Shown here: piece after piece, positions 1 through 12,525 of the stretch
How the letters are laid out: every line of letters starts with the position of its first letter
Position numbering within the stretch: position 1 is the stretch's first letter
Origin: Callorhinus ursinus
Taxonomy: Eukaryota; Chordata; Mammalia; Carnivora; Otariidae
Direction: 5' to 3'
Assembly: GCF_003265705.1 (NCBI RefSeq)
Contig: NW_020313168.1
Span: 4,460,462 to 4,524,461 of the forward strand
DNA: 64,000 bases
The notes under the pieces: model-generated
Told to the model about the DNA's origin: nothing
Database searches by the model: none
What the model saw: the letters and a program-made list of their open reading frames with translations, nothing else
Position numbers and translations under genes: made by a program

Positions 1-639
1 AGCTGCTCCCCAGGTCTCCCGAGGAATGGTGGGGGTGGGGGACGAAGGGACGCAGGGACCGCAAAGCCCCACCTGCACCAACATGGACCTGTGGGTTCAG
101 GTTCTGCCAACCCAAGAGGGTGGAGTGGACTTGGTCTCTACCCTCAAGGACAGGAGTGGTCCTGGCGGAGGAGGGGAGCACAGAAAACTAAAAGGAGGAG
201 GTGAGTTTGTTGTGTGGAAGAGACCACAGCTGGACACTGAGAAGACTCTGGAAGGGGCTCCCAGGGAGCAGTAGCACCTCCACGGCGAGGGGCGGGGGGG
301 AGGGTGCCTGGCTGTTCCAAAGAGCCTGGGGGGGCGGGGGGTGCTGAGTGAGGCGGCCTCCAGGGCCCCTCCTGTTCGGGGTCTCACTGGGCTCTCACCA
401 GGGACGGCAAGCTCTTGGTCAACTCTACACACGCATCTAGAACGGGAGAAGACCCTTGGACAGGTCCAGCAGGTGGGCCACGGGCAGCTGCTTGGAGGAC
501 GGCAGACGGGACCCACCACACTCCTAATGCACAGGCGGGAAGGCCAGGCCCGGGCGGGCCAACGTCCCTCAGAGCCACTCCCCACCCACCGATCCCACCC
601 CAAGCCTAGAACACTCTGCTGCCCCTCACATGGGTCACT
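1..639. other. Intronic sequence, no recognised feature
   Basis: GC-rich unique-looking sequence downstream of the v2 exon on the minus strand. It has G-runs near 290-340 and no exon, repeat or RNA gene that I recognise. Open frames here lack any known domain. Confidence 0.6.
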
Positions 640-1050
640 GCAATGGGTTGAAGAGTGGTCCCCAAAAGGCACGTCCACGTCCTAGCCCCCAGAACCCGTG
701 AACGGGACCTGTTTTGGCAATAAGGTCTTTGCAGATGCGATTAAAAATCTCAAGACGTGATCATCGTGGATTTAGGGTGGGTCCACAAGTAGATACTGAG
801 CATGCTCTTAAGAGACAGGAAAGACAAGGTCATGCAGACCCACGAGGGGGCCACGTGACGACGAGGCAGGCAGGTGATGCGTCCACAAGCCACAAATGCC
901 AAGGACCACGGGCAGCCCCGGGAGCCAGGACACAGGCCTGGGGCACATTCTCCCTTGGGGCCTCCAGAAGGAACCAGCCCGGCCGATGCCTGGATATGGG
1001 ACTTGGGGCCTCCTGGCCCGGGCTTTACACCCCTCAGCCCGTGGAACTTT
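640..1050 (+). repeat. MLT1-like LTR (ERVL-MaLR), diverged
   Basis: The order of diagnostic phrases matches the MaLR/MLT1 LTR pattern: 'ccccagaacc-gtgaa-gggacc', 'aaggtctttgcagat', 'ggatttagggtgggtcc', a tract with 'ccacaagcc-aaatgccaaggacc', and 'ggggcctccagaaggaaccagcc'. The same phrases recur at 16162, 30958, 42768 and 47815. The 3' end (polyadenylation part) is degraded. Subfamily is uncertain. Confidence 0.65.
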
Positions 1051-2374
1051 GCTGCAGCAAACTCACAGCTCCCGCGGCCGCCCGGCCTGTTGAGCCCTCT
1101 CTCTCCCACCTGTGCCCTGAGGTCCCCCCAGCTGGTCGCACACACTTGTCGGGTCCATGTCTCACTTTCCGGTGCCCACCTGGCTACAGCTTCCAGGCAG
1201 CAGTGAACGTACTCTTTTCCCATTTTACGTTGGGTCAGAAAGGCTCCGAGCGTTCATCTGCCCTGCCTGGCTTTAGGGAAGACAGCTCCCGGGGGATGGG
1301 ACAGGCCCCGTCCTCCGGGCAGAGCGGGCAGCACGCCCTAGCAGCTGGCCTGCAGGGCGTCCTCCCTTTGCCGCACGAAGGGCCTCAGGGCAGGCAGTAT
1401 GTGACCTTCAGCTCCCTGGCCGCTGGGCTGCAGGTGGGCCGGTAAACAACCCCCGCCAGGGCCACACCCCATAAAGAGACAACCCTCCATTCTGCTGCTG
1501 GCCTGCAGGAGCAGGAGAAACGGAAGCGCGGTCTACAGTGAGCTCTAAATCCCGTGCCAGAGCTCCTAGCAGACCACCGCCGCTGCCATCCCCCACCGCC
1601 CAGGGCTGCCAACCCAACCCCAGAAGCCCTGACCCACCCAGGCAGGGCCCGGGCTGCCAACTGCCACTCCCGATTCTTGCCTCTGCGGCCTCGGCACAGC
1701 CAGACCCTCCCTTCCACCTGCTGCAGGAGCCATCACCTGCCCCGGAACTGCCCAGGGTCCACCGCTCAAATAGGGACACCCCCCCCCATGAACACCCCCG
1801 TCAGGGGCAGGAAACAGAGCTGCCTGCAGGAATGATACTTTTCTTAACTAAAAGGAGAGAATTTTAGCTCAGTTGTCAACATAACTGCTCAGTGTGGGAG
1901 GGGCAGGGGCAGCTCCGCTGAGCCCAGGGCTGGGGAGGCTGCCTGGGCCAGACAGATGACCCCTCTGGCCTCAGTGTTCTGGTGACAGACCAGAAAGAAG
2001 GGCAGGGCTGAAGAGCCCCTTCCAGCCCTGGAACCCTCCGACCCGAGGGCCATTTTGAAGTCCGCCGGCAGCTCCGGCTACTCTTGCTGCTCCTCAACCA
2101 ACCGGCAATCCCCACGCTCAGCAGAGCTGGAGGGGCCCGGCCAGGGATGCACGGGGAGGGCCAGCCCCCCTCCTCCCCAGGGTTCTGGCCACGTTCCTCT
2201 GGGGCCAAACCCACAGCTGGCGGCCGTGCATGTGAAGGTGGCTCCCGGCCATGTTCACCTCTGGACCAAGCGGCCTTCCCTCAACCCAGCAGCCCAACCT
2301 GGAGCTGCAGAAGCCAGTGGGCACGCATCTCTCTAGCCAGCGTGGGACCCTGGGCTGACTGAGTGATTTTCTTT
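1051..2374. other. Intronic sequence, no recognised feature
   Basis: GC-rich unique-looking intron. No exon with a known product, no SINE or LINE recognised. Confidence 0.55.
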
Positions 2375-2585
2375 TTGACAATAAACTTGCAAAGATAACA
2401 TCTATTGCTCTTTTCCTGGCTCTAAAAGCAATTTATGTACAATGCAGAAAATTTGCTAGACTCAAAGGAAATAGAAGAAAAAACATCGATAAACCCCACG
2501 ACCCAGAGAACCACTTCAATATGTTGGCCAAGGTCCTTCCAATCCTTCTGCTGTGTATATATGTGCCCGTGTTTTGTAAGCAGGC
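2375..2585 (+). repeat. Ancient interspersed repeat, unclassified
   Basis: An AT-rich island in GC-rich intron reads 'aaaagcaatttatgtacaa', then 'cccacgacccagagaaccac', then 'ttggccaaggtccttccaat' and 'ctgtgtatatatgtgcc'. This order is familiar from an old mammalian interspersed element, but I cannot name the family. A related block occurs near 48375-48535. Confidence 0.45.
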
Positions 2586-2689
2586 TCGCGCAGGGACGCG
2601 CTCTGAGCTGCCCTCCGGGTAGCATCACACGGGTCAAATCTCTACTCATTCTAGCACCAGCTCTCTGAATTCCTTTGTAGTTGTAAGGT

Positions 2690-2835
2690 CCTGGTTCCCG
2701 ATCGTTCTCACCGCTGACCGCTGGTCAGGTTCATTTCTGGAGCTTGTTAAAAAATCGATTGCCAATCCCGGCCTCCTGGAGGTTCTGGATCAGGAGGGCT
2801 GGGTGGGCCTGGCACCCCAAGGTGTGTCAGAGGGG
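2690..2835 (+). repeat. MER5A-like hAT-Charlie DNA transposon fragment
   Basis: The stretch 'ctggtcaggttcatttctgg agcttgttaaaa' followed by 'ttctggatcaggagg' and 'tggg-ctggcacc' follows the MER5A/B pattern (aatcacctggagggcttgttaaaa ... tctgattcagtaggtctggg). Terminal inverted repeats are not intact. Confidence 0.6.
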
Positions 2836-3589
2836 AAGCTGGGGGAGGCCCTTACAAGCCTCCTCTCCACCACCACCCCCTGCCGAGAATCCTACAAAAA
2901 GAAAATCCTAAGCACCAACCATCGGGGGGCCGCCTTGGCCAGGGACCTTGGAGATGCCAGTTCAGCAGCCCCGCCTGCCCCCACCTGCCCCAAAAGTCAC
3001 CCAAGGTCGGTGTCCAGCCTCAGCCGCCACCATTCAGCTCCCGGATCAGTCACGACCCGCCCCGAGGACGCACTGGGCACTGCTAGGGGCAGAGGCACAT
3101 GTGACGAGGGGGGTGTGTCAGTCACGAGGCCTCAAAACCTGCCCACAGCCCACACCGTGTTGACCTTGGACAGAGAAGGTCCAGGCAGCCCAGGGCCCCC
3201 ACAGCAACACACAGTTTAACTCACCTGCTACGGGAAACACAGACAGGACAGGGGTACAGCGCGGCACGCAGGGCCTCCCCCCACCTCCTGCCTCTGGCGA
3301 ATCTGCCCACTCCTCCCCACAGACCGTCGCCCTCCTGAGGACAGGAGCAAAGCTTGCTTGGTGGGTGTCCCTGCTGTAGCCATCTGTGAGCCAGGACTTG
3401 GCAGCAAGGTGATCCTGGATCCCCAGCCTCCAGGACGGCGAGGGATGAATGCACGGTTTAAGCCCCCACCCTCGGGTTTTCCTGACAGTGGCCCAAACAG
3501 ACCAGCACAGTCCCCATCTCCACCAGGGCATCGGACACTGCCAGGCGTGTCCTACAAACCCAGAAAGTCCCGTCGCTTTGAACTTCTAA
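2836..3589. other. Intronic sequence, no recognised feature
   Basis: GC-rich unique-looking intron; nothing recognised. Confidence 0.5.
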
Positions 3590-3775
3590 CAGCCAATGTT
3601 GCGGAGTGCTTACTCCACGCCAGGCACAGCTCTGAGGCCCATTTAATTCTCATGGCCACCCCAAGACACGGCGACTTTACGCCCTCCTCATTTCGCAGAT
3701 GGGAAGCCAAGGCCCGGAGAGGCAAGCGACTGGCCCAGCATCACAGCCTGGGCGCCGGTGAAGCCAGACCCCAGC
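3590..3775 (-). repeat. MIR SINE
   Basis: Reads 'gagtgcttactccacgccaggcac', 'catttaattctcat', 'cctcatttcgcagatgggaa' and 'gcaagcgactggcccagcatcacagc', the reverse complement of the MIR core and 3' segments in the correct order. Confidence 0.8.
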
Positions 3776-4221
3776 CAGCACGCTAACTGGCATACCACAC
3801 ACCCTCAACGGGAGAGCGCCCGCTACTCCCCAGCGCTGCACTGAGCCCTGAACCCTCACCACCTCTCCCAAGCTCCCCGCCACCCTGCAACGTGGACACC
3901 GTGATGCCCGCCTCACAAAAAGCCGTCACGGAGCCGGAAGGCAGTGAGGCCAGAACTGGAGGAGGGGCAGCCCCCGCCCGACTGCCGGCTCTGGATGCCC
4001 AGCTGCTCCCCGCCCACCGCTGACATTTCCATCACAGCCTGGCAGGGTCAGCCCGTGGAAGGTGGCAGCAGGGAGGGCCAGAGGGCAGGATTCAGCAGTA
4101 GGGAGGGATGGGCAGATGCAGGTACAGGTCAGGAGGACCTGGGTCTGCCTGCCTGTGTGGCCTGGGGCCAGGGGTGACCTGAGTGAGCCTCAGCAGCCGG
4201 TCCAACCTTGCTGGACTCTGG
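3776..4221. other. Intronic sequence, no clear feature
   Basis: May contain a second weak, MIR-like fragment around 3800-3940, but it is too diverged to call. Confidence 0.4.
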
Positions 4222-4312
4222 GAAGACCGAAAGACTGAGCATATAAAGTGCCCAACCCCGTGCCTGGCACGCAGTAGGTGCTCGATAAAGGAGATGGTTA
4301 TGGAAACTAACA
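4222..4312 (+). repeat. MIR SINE 3' fragment
   Basis: 'catataaagtgcccaacccc-gtgcctggcacgcagtaggtgctcgataaa' matches the 3' end of MIR in sense orientation. Confidence 0.75.
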
Positions 4313-4395
4313 AGAGCCAGCACGGGCAGAAGACGTGCCTGTGAGCAAACGGGTAACAGCTGGAAGGGCCGGGGACTTGGGTCAGAAACAAAGAA

Positions 4396-4470
4396 TGTGG
4401 GAGGGAGGGAGGAAGGAGGGAGGGAGGGAAGGAGGGAGGAGGGAGGGGGAGGGGGAGGGGGGGAGGGCAG
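4396..4470 (+). repeat. (GGGA)n purine-rich low-complexity tract
   Basis: About 75 bases of GGGA/GGAGG units with occasional AAGG interruptions; no pyrimidines except at the edges. The strand asymmetry makes it triplex- or G-quadruplex-prone. Confidence 0.95.
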
Positions 4471-5124
4471 AGCCGACAGCTGGCTCCAGGGCAGCTGTTT
4501 GCAGGAGCCTGGCTTCATCATTTAAATATTAGGAGAGATGTAAATATTTGAGTGCACAGGGCAGGGGGGAGATTTCCTCCCTCACCAGTGTCCCCATCCC
4601 CCCAGCTGCCCCGAGACTCAGTGTCCCCCAGAGCCAGGGTCTGGGGTGGGGACAGCCACCCAGGAGGGAAAGGACACCACTCCACCGCCTCCTACAAAGG
4701 TGTGAACGAATGATGAATGACGGCCTTCCCCACCTCACCGCCGAGGGGCCCCAGGCCTGCCAGGGGTTTCTTTCGTAGCTCGGCAAAAGAGCAAAGCAGC
4801 CCTTCCTGAGGGTTTGTGGAGAAGGCCCAGGACTTAAAGCTCGCCACTCCAACGTGCGACCAGCTCCACCCCTGCTAGGGTAACAAAGCCAGGGCATCTC
4901 TCCTGCCTGGATCATTCACCACCCAAGTCCGTCGCGGCTCACCCAGCCTCCTGACCAGGAGCAAAGATGGAGCCCAGATCCTCCATGCAAGCACAGCCCC
5001 AAGGGCACTCCCATCAGGTGCAGGCACCTCTACCAGGTGTGGGCACAACAGGATCCCCCAAACAAACTACGAGTTGGGAGAAATCACCAGAGAGGCCAGC
5101 CAGCACCATGTGCCTGGAGACCCT
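4471..5124. other. Intronic sequence with AT-rich block
   Basis: Contains a compact AT-rich block (about 4515-4555: 'catcatttaaatattagg', 'gatgtaaatatttgag') bounded by GC-rich DNA. It is not a recognised repeat and could be a conserved noncoding element. No gene seen. Confidence 0.4.
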
Positions 5125-5290
5125 GCCTGGTAAACTCCCACCCGGGACTCTGGTTAGGTGCTCCTTCCTCCAGGAAGCCCTCCTGAACCAATCCCTCTTC
5201 TCTTGGGCTCGCACCTGGACCCCAAGAACCTAGAACAGAGCTGGCACCTAGCTGGAGCCCACAGACAGCTGCTGAATAAGAGGAACGAGC
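5125..5290 (+). repeat. L2-like LINE fragment
   Basis: 'gtgctccttcctccaggaagccctcctgaacc' followed by 'cctagaacagagctggcacctag' and 'gctgctgaataag' resembles the L2 3' region (aggaagccttccctgacc ... agcacagtgcctggcacatag ... aataaatg). Confidence 0.6.
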
Positions 5291-8200
5291 CAACTGCTTC
5301 TCCCACCCCTCGGATCCTCCTCCTGGCCCACCAGAGAACAAACGGACGCCGGCACTTCTCACGATGAACGAAAAGCCAAAACCCAGCCACTTTCCAGAGC
5401 ACGCCCTCCCCTCACTTTTTATGGGGGACAGGAGGCAGGGGACAGCAGAGAAGAGCAGCTCTCCAGGCCTGGTTGGGAGCCAGGAGAACTCGTATGCTTT
5501 TACTACAGATAATCTCGGTCTGCAGGGGACACGGGTTCAGAGGGGCCCGGCCTACCACTCACAGGGAAACTGCCCACCCGCATGGAACGGAGGGCCAACT
5601 ATCCCGGCTCAAAGCTGGCTGCCTGCATCCAGGGAGGGGGCCAGCCCACATACAGAATGAGACCCTGCCTGAGACAGTATGGAAATCCACCAGGCTGCTG
5701 GCCACCAAGGTTAGAACCAGAAACATCTCCATCTTCCAGGTCAGTGCCTAGGGGAGGGGAGACGGCAAGGTGGCTCATACTGGGGACATCTCTCTCTTCC
5801 CACCAAAAAGAAAGATGATGCTGTCTGTCGCCTAACCTCCCACGGGCAGAGAGGGGGCTGTCTGTGGCCCGGGTGGCTCCCTTCCTCAATTCTAGGGGAC
5901 CCTCAGCTGTAGCCTCCCACAGGGAGGTGCCCAGGATGCCCAGCCCCTGCCCCAGGGGACAGCCAGAAGCCCATCAGCAAAGAGAGCCAGCCACTGGCCA
6001 GCGCTCCTCTAACGGTCCGGGAAGGCTGTGGCTTTGGTTAGGAGACCAGATACAGAATCATGGAAAAAGACCTGACAAGGCCTGCAAAAGAGCTTAGCGT
6101 TCCAGCCCCTCCTTGGAAAACTGAGGAAGTGGGGCACAGAGGGGAAGGAACCCTGGAATTCCCCCACTTAATCCGAATAAGCCCCAGGCCGCAAGAGCCC
6201 CCCACCTCCCCACGGCCCCCCATTTGTACCCAGGGAACAACCATGGTACCCCCAGCCAGGCAGACAGGCCCTCAGAGACCAGAGGAGTGGAAGGGCCAGG
6301 AGGTGGGGGGGTGGGGTCACCTCTCTGCTTCCCCTTCCCCATCTCCCCTGGCTTTCCCAGGAGGCTAGTCTGAGTATTTGAAGGCAAAGGCTCCCGGCCT
6401 TGGGCCCAGGGACACAGGAAGCTCTAAGCCTTGGGTGGGGAGGACACGCTTATGCATTTAAGGCCAGGGCCCTGGATTCTCTGGATTTTGCATCTCCACC
6501 CAGTGGAGGGAGAAGGCCAGAGTCCGTAGAGGTTCACCCTCCCGGGAAGGGCTATTAAAAACTCAGGAACATGGGAAAGAGAGCAGACAAGGAAAAACAC
6601 CAAAGGCAAGAAAGAGGTAGGCTGGAGCTTCATTCCGGGCTCCCCACCTTCTCTGCAGCCCCAGCTCCTGAGAGAGCCCTGGGCTGGATGTGGGGACTCC
6701 ACGGACATCAGACATCGGCACTGTCCTCTTATGCCTCCGCCTGAATTTCTGGGCACTGGCAGCACTTTTAAAAATGACAACAAGCTTGGGAGCTTCCAGA
6801 ATGTCTCCTGGTCCAGGCTGAATGGAGTCTCCAGGCTCTGTCCCGACCAAATTAAACACCCGAGCCCAGAACTACCCCAGGCGCCGGGGCTGTCTAGGGT
6901 GTCAGCTGGGTCTGTTTGGCTGGAGATTACAAATCCTCAGGCTTCTGGGACCATGTTCCAGAGAGTTCCGGACCGTTCGGTCTCATAACCAACCGAGAGA
7001 GCCTCCAAATTTGGGAAAAACCGAGAGGCCTTTGGGAAGAAAGCCACTGTGAGACCATTCTTCCTCACTGGCTTTGTCAAAAGAAAGCACAAGAGCTCGT
7101 TTTCTGGCTAGGTTTCGGGGATGAATCAAAAACATGAAATCTCCCGGGGCCTCAGCCCTCTGATGAATCTCCCACCGGAGACCCTGGCTGCCCCTGCTCC
7201 TCACTCCTTCACCGCCCCCCCCCCACCACATTCTACACACCCCACCAGGTCCTTAAGGATATTCAGCACGTACCGCACTGTCCTGGCCACAAAACAGTGA
7301 GCAAAGCGGGGCTCCGAGCCCAGCGGAAAGCCCCAGGTCTGGCCAGGCAGGCAGGTGAGACTCCTTCCTGGGTTTGGGGCTCACGACAGATTCCCGAAAT
7401 CTGGCCCCCAGGTCCTTGCTGCCAAACCGGGGTACACTCCTATCTGTACCCCGAGGAGACTCTTCCGAGCAGCAAACTGGCCCAACCCCAGGGTTGCCTG
7501 GCCGGTAAACTGAGCGGGGGCGGGGGGGGGCAGTGATAGTGCCAACTGGGCTGAACCATGGAGGGGGCCGGATCTCTGAACGGGACCTCCCCTGACCTCT
7601 GGGCACACAAGGAGAAAGAAGATGAGGGAGCCCTGCTCTGCTCGGCCAGCGCCAGGGTCTGTGGGCTACAGCACCGAGGGGCAGGCTAAGGCCACGGGCA
7701 CTGGGCGGAGAGGTCCCTGGCTCCCGCGGGACAAGTGCACCATCTGCACATCTGTGCGGCTCTTGGTGCCACGGCCTCATGAGTGAGCCACCGTATCACT
7801 GCCCCCACTGGCAAGATGGCCACCTCTGTAAATGTGGCCTGAGCAAGTGCCCCCCACGCACCGGGCACTGGGATGGCTGTGCCCACCACTGGCCCTGGGA
7901 GCTTGAGCTCTGGGTTTGTCTCTCCAGGCAGGGCAGCCCCTGGAGCCCCCACCCCATGTCCAGGCTCCCCGGGCCCTCGGTGGGCGGGGGTATAGAGCTC
8001 ACGGGCTCCTGGGGCACAGGCAAGGCACCCGGCTTGCCCCTGCTCTCCCCCTTGGCCCCAGACGAGACTGTTCTCTTAGCTCAGAGCCCACACACAAGCA
8101 GGACTTGCCAAAGGGCTGCTGGCCGAGGAGGTTGCCCCACCTGCACGTCTCCTCCCTGACACGGCCTCCCTGCCTTGCTCCCCTTTCAGGAAGGTGGGCC

Positions 8201-8699
8201 GCCCGAGCCCACCACCTGTCTTCAGTCAGGTTGTCCAGCACCAGCCTGTGGCCCCCCATCTGAGATGCTATGGGGTGGGGAATGGCAGAGGAGGTGGGGT
8301 GACCTCTCCAGGGAAGCAACCCGGCAGTCCACATGAGCCCAGCCTCCACTCTGATGGGGAGAAACCTATGGCACCTCCAGGGAGCTCTGCCAGGCCGGAG
8401 GGGGACTCCCTTGGCTTGGCCAGGAGCCTGAGCATCTGCTGCACTCAGAGGGAGCCCCGGGTGGGCACCGCAGAAGCTACAAATCTGCAGTGCTGACCAC
8501 ACTGTGAGCCTCACCCCCATGGGGACCAGACAGGCCCTTGCCTGTGGCCTTGGAACACTTTCCATCACCCAGATCGCCACATTTCGGCGTCCACCCCCAC
8601 CCGCCCCTTGCAAATACCCACCCCCCCCACCCAGGTCCAAGAGCAGCAGCAGCACCCCCCATGCTCCCAGGAGCTGGCTCTGCGCTCGGTGCTGCCGGC
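5291..8699. other. Intronic sequence, no recognised gene
   Basis: About 3.4 kb of GC-rich unique-looking intron with short C and G homopolymers (for example 7207-7225 and 7515-7530). No repeat or exon recognised. The long minus-strand open frame entering this region (to 7999) shows no domain and reflects stop-poor GC-rich sequence. Confidence 0.5.
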
Positions 8700-8845
8700 C
8701 ACATCCACCTAAATCCCAGGACAACCCTCGCGGAGAGGAGAAACTGAGGCTCGGGCTCAGACACTTCCCGTGAGCCACCCAACTTTCAATGGCAGTGGGC
8801 TTGCCCTCATGAGCACTGCACCACGCGGGCTCCCGGTTGCCCCAT
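8700..8845 (-). repeat. MIR-like fragment
   Basis: 'aatcccaggacaaccctcgcggagaggagaaactgaggctcgggctcagacac' followed by a 'gagccaccca...' tract resembles the MIR antisense pattern (aatcctcacaacaaccct ... gaggaaactgaggctcagag). Confidence 0.55.
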
Positions 8846-11800
8846 CCGTCACCTCTCTGGAAGGTAACTCTGCCTGCCCCTCTGGATGCAAACTCTGCCC
8901 ACCTGCCTCCTGCCTCGTTCCAAACCTTCCTGGAGATCCGTGTCCTCCAGAAAGCCTTTCTAGACAGATGCCCGGCAGCGTGAGATGTGCCCCCACCTCC
9001 CCAGCCCAGGTCTGATGCTCGGCCCGGCCTGGAAGCCCATGACAGAGGGGCTTCTGCTACCCCATGCGGGCATGGCGGCTCTCCTCCCCACACCGAAACC
9101 GTGGGTGTGCCCGGTCCCGTGTTCTGGACACAGAGAGTACCAGGCCACTGTCCCCTTATCGCTGCAGAACAGGCACCAGCCAAATCGCCCAGGCCCGGCT
9201 CCTCCAGTCCAGCCGAGTGAACTCAACGCCACACGGCTCCCGCCTCCTGCCCCAAAGGTGCCAACGACAGGGAGCTGGTACTCATGAGGGGCCTTGTGTC
9301 TGGCTGAAAAGCAGGAGGCGTCACCCGAGAGGCCCACTGGCCTTAATCAGGGACAGGTCTGTACCCATCACCAAGCAACAGGCCTTGTCCTTCTGGGAGG
9401 AAAGGGGCACCTGCCTCCAGCAGGCGAGGGAGCCCCTGTCCCAGAGGTGTCTGGGCTCCCAGATGAGCGGGTTTGTCCGCCTGGTCCCTTCCCCGCCCCC
9501 CACCAGGAGACCCGCTCCCTGCCCTGGCCCCCCAGCCCCACCGGCCTGCTCTCCGGGGCCCAGAGCTCCAGGACCCCTCTAGGAGGGTCCTCCAAAGAGA
9601 CAGCAGAGGGTCTAGAAGGGCAGGCACAATCTGTACACGACAAAGCACAGCTGTGGGACCAGAGTGCCGAGGTTCCGGGCCAGACTGCGTTTGCACAAAC
9701 ATCCAGGACTTTCAGGATTCTTTCCCCGCATACGACTATGGTTCCAGCAGACAGCGCTGAGGAAGGCGGGCAGCAGCTGGCCCCTGCAAGGGCTTTGCTA
9801 CACAAAGACCAGACTTGTAATAGCGTTCGCGAGAACAGATGTGGCCTGCTCTCACCCAAGAACATGCCGCCCAACAGCTCCGTGCCTCCACCGACCCAGG
9901 GTGAGATCAGGGAAGGAGTCGTCCCTCCGGGCCCATCTTCCCGGGGGACGGGGGGGGGGGGGGATCAAAACTCTCTAAAAAAAAAAAAAATCACATGAGC
10001 AAAATACAAAACTCTCTTCTTGCTCCTACATGGGGGTTCTCCACAGAGCCCCAAGGTCATCCCGCAAGGGAAGGCCGAGGCCAGTGTGGGACGTTCACGC
10101 CCATGAAGACCACTGCCACCCTCTCAGTGCCCGGGGGAGAAGTGAACCCGACAGACATGCCCGTGAGAGAGGGCAGGCTGAGTCCCCATGCCTCCTCGAC
10201 AATGTGACAGACCCAAAACGAGAAGGGTGCTCCCCGGGGCAGAGGACAGACGTGCCTGGGACGTGGGGCATCAGCAGATCCACACACCCCACACACATCC
10301 ACCTGAGGCAGCTTCCCGTCGGCCCTGTAGGGGCATGCTGCTCCAGCCTGGACACCCACCCCAGCTGCCTTCCCCTCCGCCCTGCGGGGCATGCCACCCT
10401 GGCCCGGATACTCCCACTAGCTCCAAACCTCCCAAAGACACCCGACGAGGGCCCTCTGGCTCCCCTGCAGGATTCCAGTCTGCAAGCATTGCAAACCACC
10501 CCCCGCAATGCCGTGGCTCAGAACTTGCCAGGCTTTGCTGGTGGCCCCTGGGGCTTCTGTTTTTCAGCCATGAGCGCGTGCGTCGTGACAGGCCGTGTCC
10601 GCGGGCCCAAGAACTCTGGGGGCACAGCAGCGGCTGAGGGGCTGCCAGTCTTCCCCCCAACCCCTTTCGTCCTACCTTGCACAAACCCCGAGACACCACG
10701 TGGGCAGCCCCACGGACCCAGACCAGAACTCCTCCAGCTCTGCTCTCACCACTCCGGCTGCCTCCCCAGGACAGTCCCAACTCCCGGTGGGCACGCCTGG
10801 CCTGGCCCTCTGATCCGCTCCAACTGGCCCCTCCTTGTGCCCCATTCTCCAGTGGACCAGCTCATTCCGGCCTCCCCCGCTTCTGCCTGCTGCCCGGGAC
10901 CTGAGTGCTCTCCTCCTCCCTCCTGCAACTGAATTCCGACTTCCGCCCAAGGTCTGCCTCCTCCACTGCGACCTTTCCCTGCCTGGGCCCCGCTGCATTG
11001 GATCCGTCACTGCTCCTTTAGGTCGTGCGCTGTCCTCCTTCTCAGACTTTGCTGACGGCTCCTTCCCCACCTCCGACCGTTCCAGGCCCGGCCCCCAACA
11101 CCCACGTGCACTCCAAGCTCCTGGGACACTTAGGGAGGCCATGCCGGTCCCTGAGCTCACACACCCTTCCTCCCAGAAGTCCAGAGGGCTCTAACGCCTG
11201 ACCCCTCTGCCTTTAGAGCCCTTTCAGCTTGTCAGAGCACACAACAGGACGACCGATGCACACAGGGAACCAGAGGTTCCCTAAGAGTGAGAGATCTCCC
11301 CCGGGACCCACAGGGCTGCCCACTGTCGCACCAGGATGGTCTCAATGAGGCCATTGTCTCCAACCAAATGAGAGGGTCAAGAAGCCGCCTGGGAGCCAGG
11401 GCAGAGGCCGCCAACATCTCCACATGGGGCCTGTTGGGGTCAGGATGGAGTCACACCCGGGGACCCGGAGGCAGAGGTGCGAACTGGAACAGCTAGAGGA
11501 CCACCCCACCCCCAAGTCTCCCCCCGCCCCGCCTCGGCGCTACCATGGAATCCTGGCCTTCCCCACACGCCCCACTGCCCGCTGCCGGCCCAAGGCTTTC
11601 AGAACCGCAAGCCAACCTCACTCCCACAGGCCCCAGGGAGGGTGCACGCGCGGCGCGGGACCTGAAGGGGGCAGCCGTCTCCAGACGGGCTGGTTCTCAC
11701 ACTTGGACACTTAGGAAAGGCTCCCGAGAGCAACAGTGGGAGTCTCAAAGGAGAGCCATGCTCTGGGCCCGAAAAAGCCGAAACAGAACGAAGGAGAGGT

Positions 11801-12159
11801 AGGGAGACCCCAGTAGGAGCACATTATCCACGATGTCCAAACAGCAGGGCAAAAGCCATCACCGCCCTGCAGACCAGAACTCCCCTTGTTCAGTGCTCAG
11901 TGCCAGAATCACAAAAGCGCTCGGGCCACTGAGCCAAGAGCAGGCGCGTCCTCTGCATGGGTGTGCCAGCCACTAGACCCCAAACACTCTAGTCTCTTCA
12001 CACCCTTGCCCAAGCCAGCCCAGGCCCAGCCCAGAATCACAGCTGCTGCCACTCGGCTTGGGATCCACCCAGAAGTGCCCCACAGGTACGGCTCACCCCA
12101 GGTAGACCATGCGTGCTGCAGAGCTCGGGACACACAGATCCCAGCCCTGGCGCTGCACA
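8846..12159. other. Intronic sequence, no recognised gene
   Basis: GC-rich intron between the v2 island and the window edge. It contains a G-homopolymer of about 14 bases at 9948-9963 followed by an A-run at 9978-9990. No exon with a known product was seen on either strand. Confidence 0.5.
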
Positions 12160-12184
12160 CGCCCCCCCCCCCCCCGGGGGGGTT
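12160..12184. repeat. C-run/G-run palindromic homopolymer
   Basis: A run of about 14 C immediately followed by about 8 G. It could form a hairpin and is prone to sequencing error. Confidence 0.85.
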
Positions 12185-12463
12185 AGGCGACCGCCTGGCT
12201 GGGCCTGGCACCTGGAAGTCTAAAACTCCTTCCAGCATAGCCGCCCCAAGGCCGGGCCCACCAGAGGGCTCTGCCCAAGGCTGCCTGGGAGCCCCTCGGA
12301 GGGGCGGGGGCTCCAGGTCCCAGCAGAGGCAGGCCCGCCCCTCAGAGTTCCGGCCCTAGAAGTGCTGTCTGCAGACTATTGTGTGAGCTTCCCTCCCGAC
12401 CGCTTTATTTACTCCCCAGGACGCCAGGACGCAGAGCCACAGGCAGTCACGAGGACGCACGAA

Positions 12464-12525
12464 GGCGCGCGCGCACACACACACACACAAACACACACAC
12501 ACAAACACACACACACACACACGGA
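12464..12525 (+). repeat. (CA)n microsatellite with CG start
   Basis: 'gcgcgcgcacacac...' with periodic AAAC interruptions. It lies about 670 bases downstream of the v2 donor in the transcribed direction, at the edge of the CpG island. Confidence 0.95.

Noticed and set aside
7999..9183. 394-codon open frame on the minus strand
   Set aside because: No recognisable domain, low-complexity Gly/Pro/Arg/Trp composition, overlaps several other long frames. It is typical of GC-rich intron with few stops, and a MIR-like fragment lies within it.
1..12400. Common SEPTIN9 exon beginning ALKRSFEVEE
   Set aside because: No matching peptide on the minus strand in this stretch; it must lie beyond position 1.
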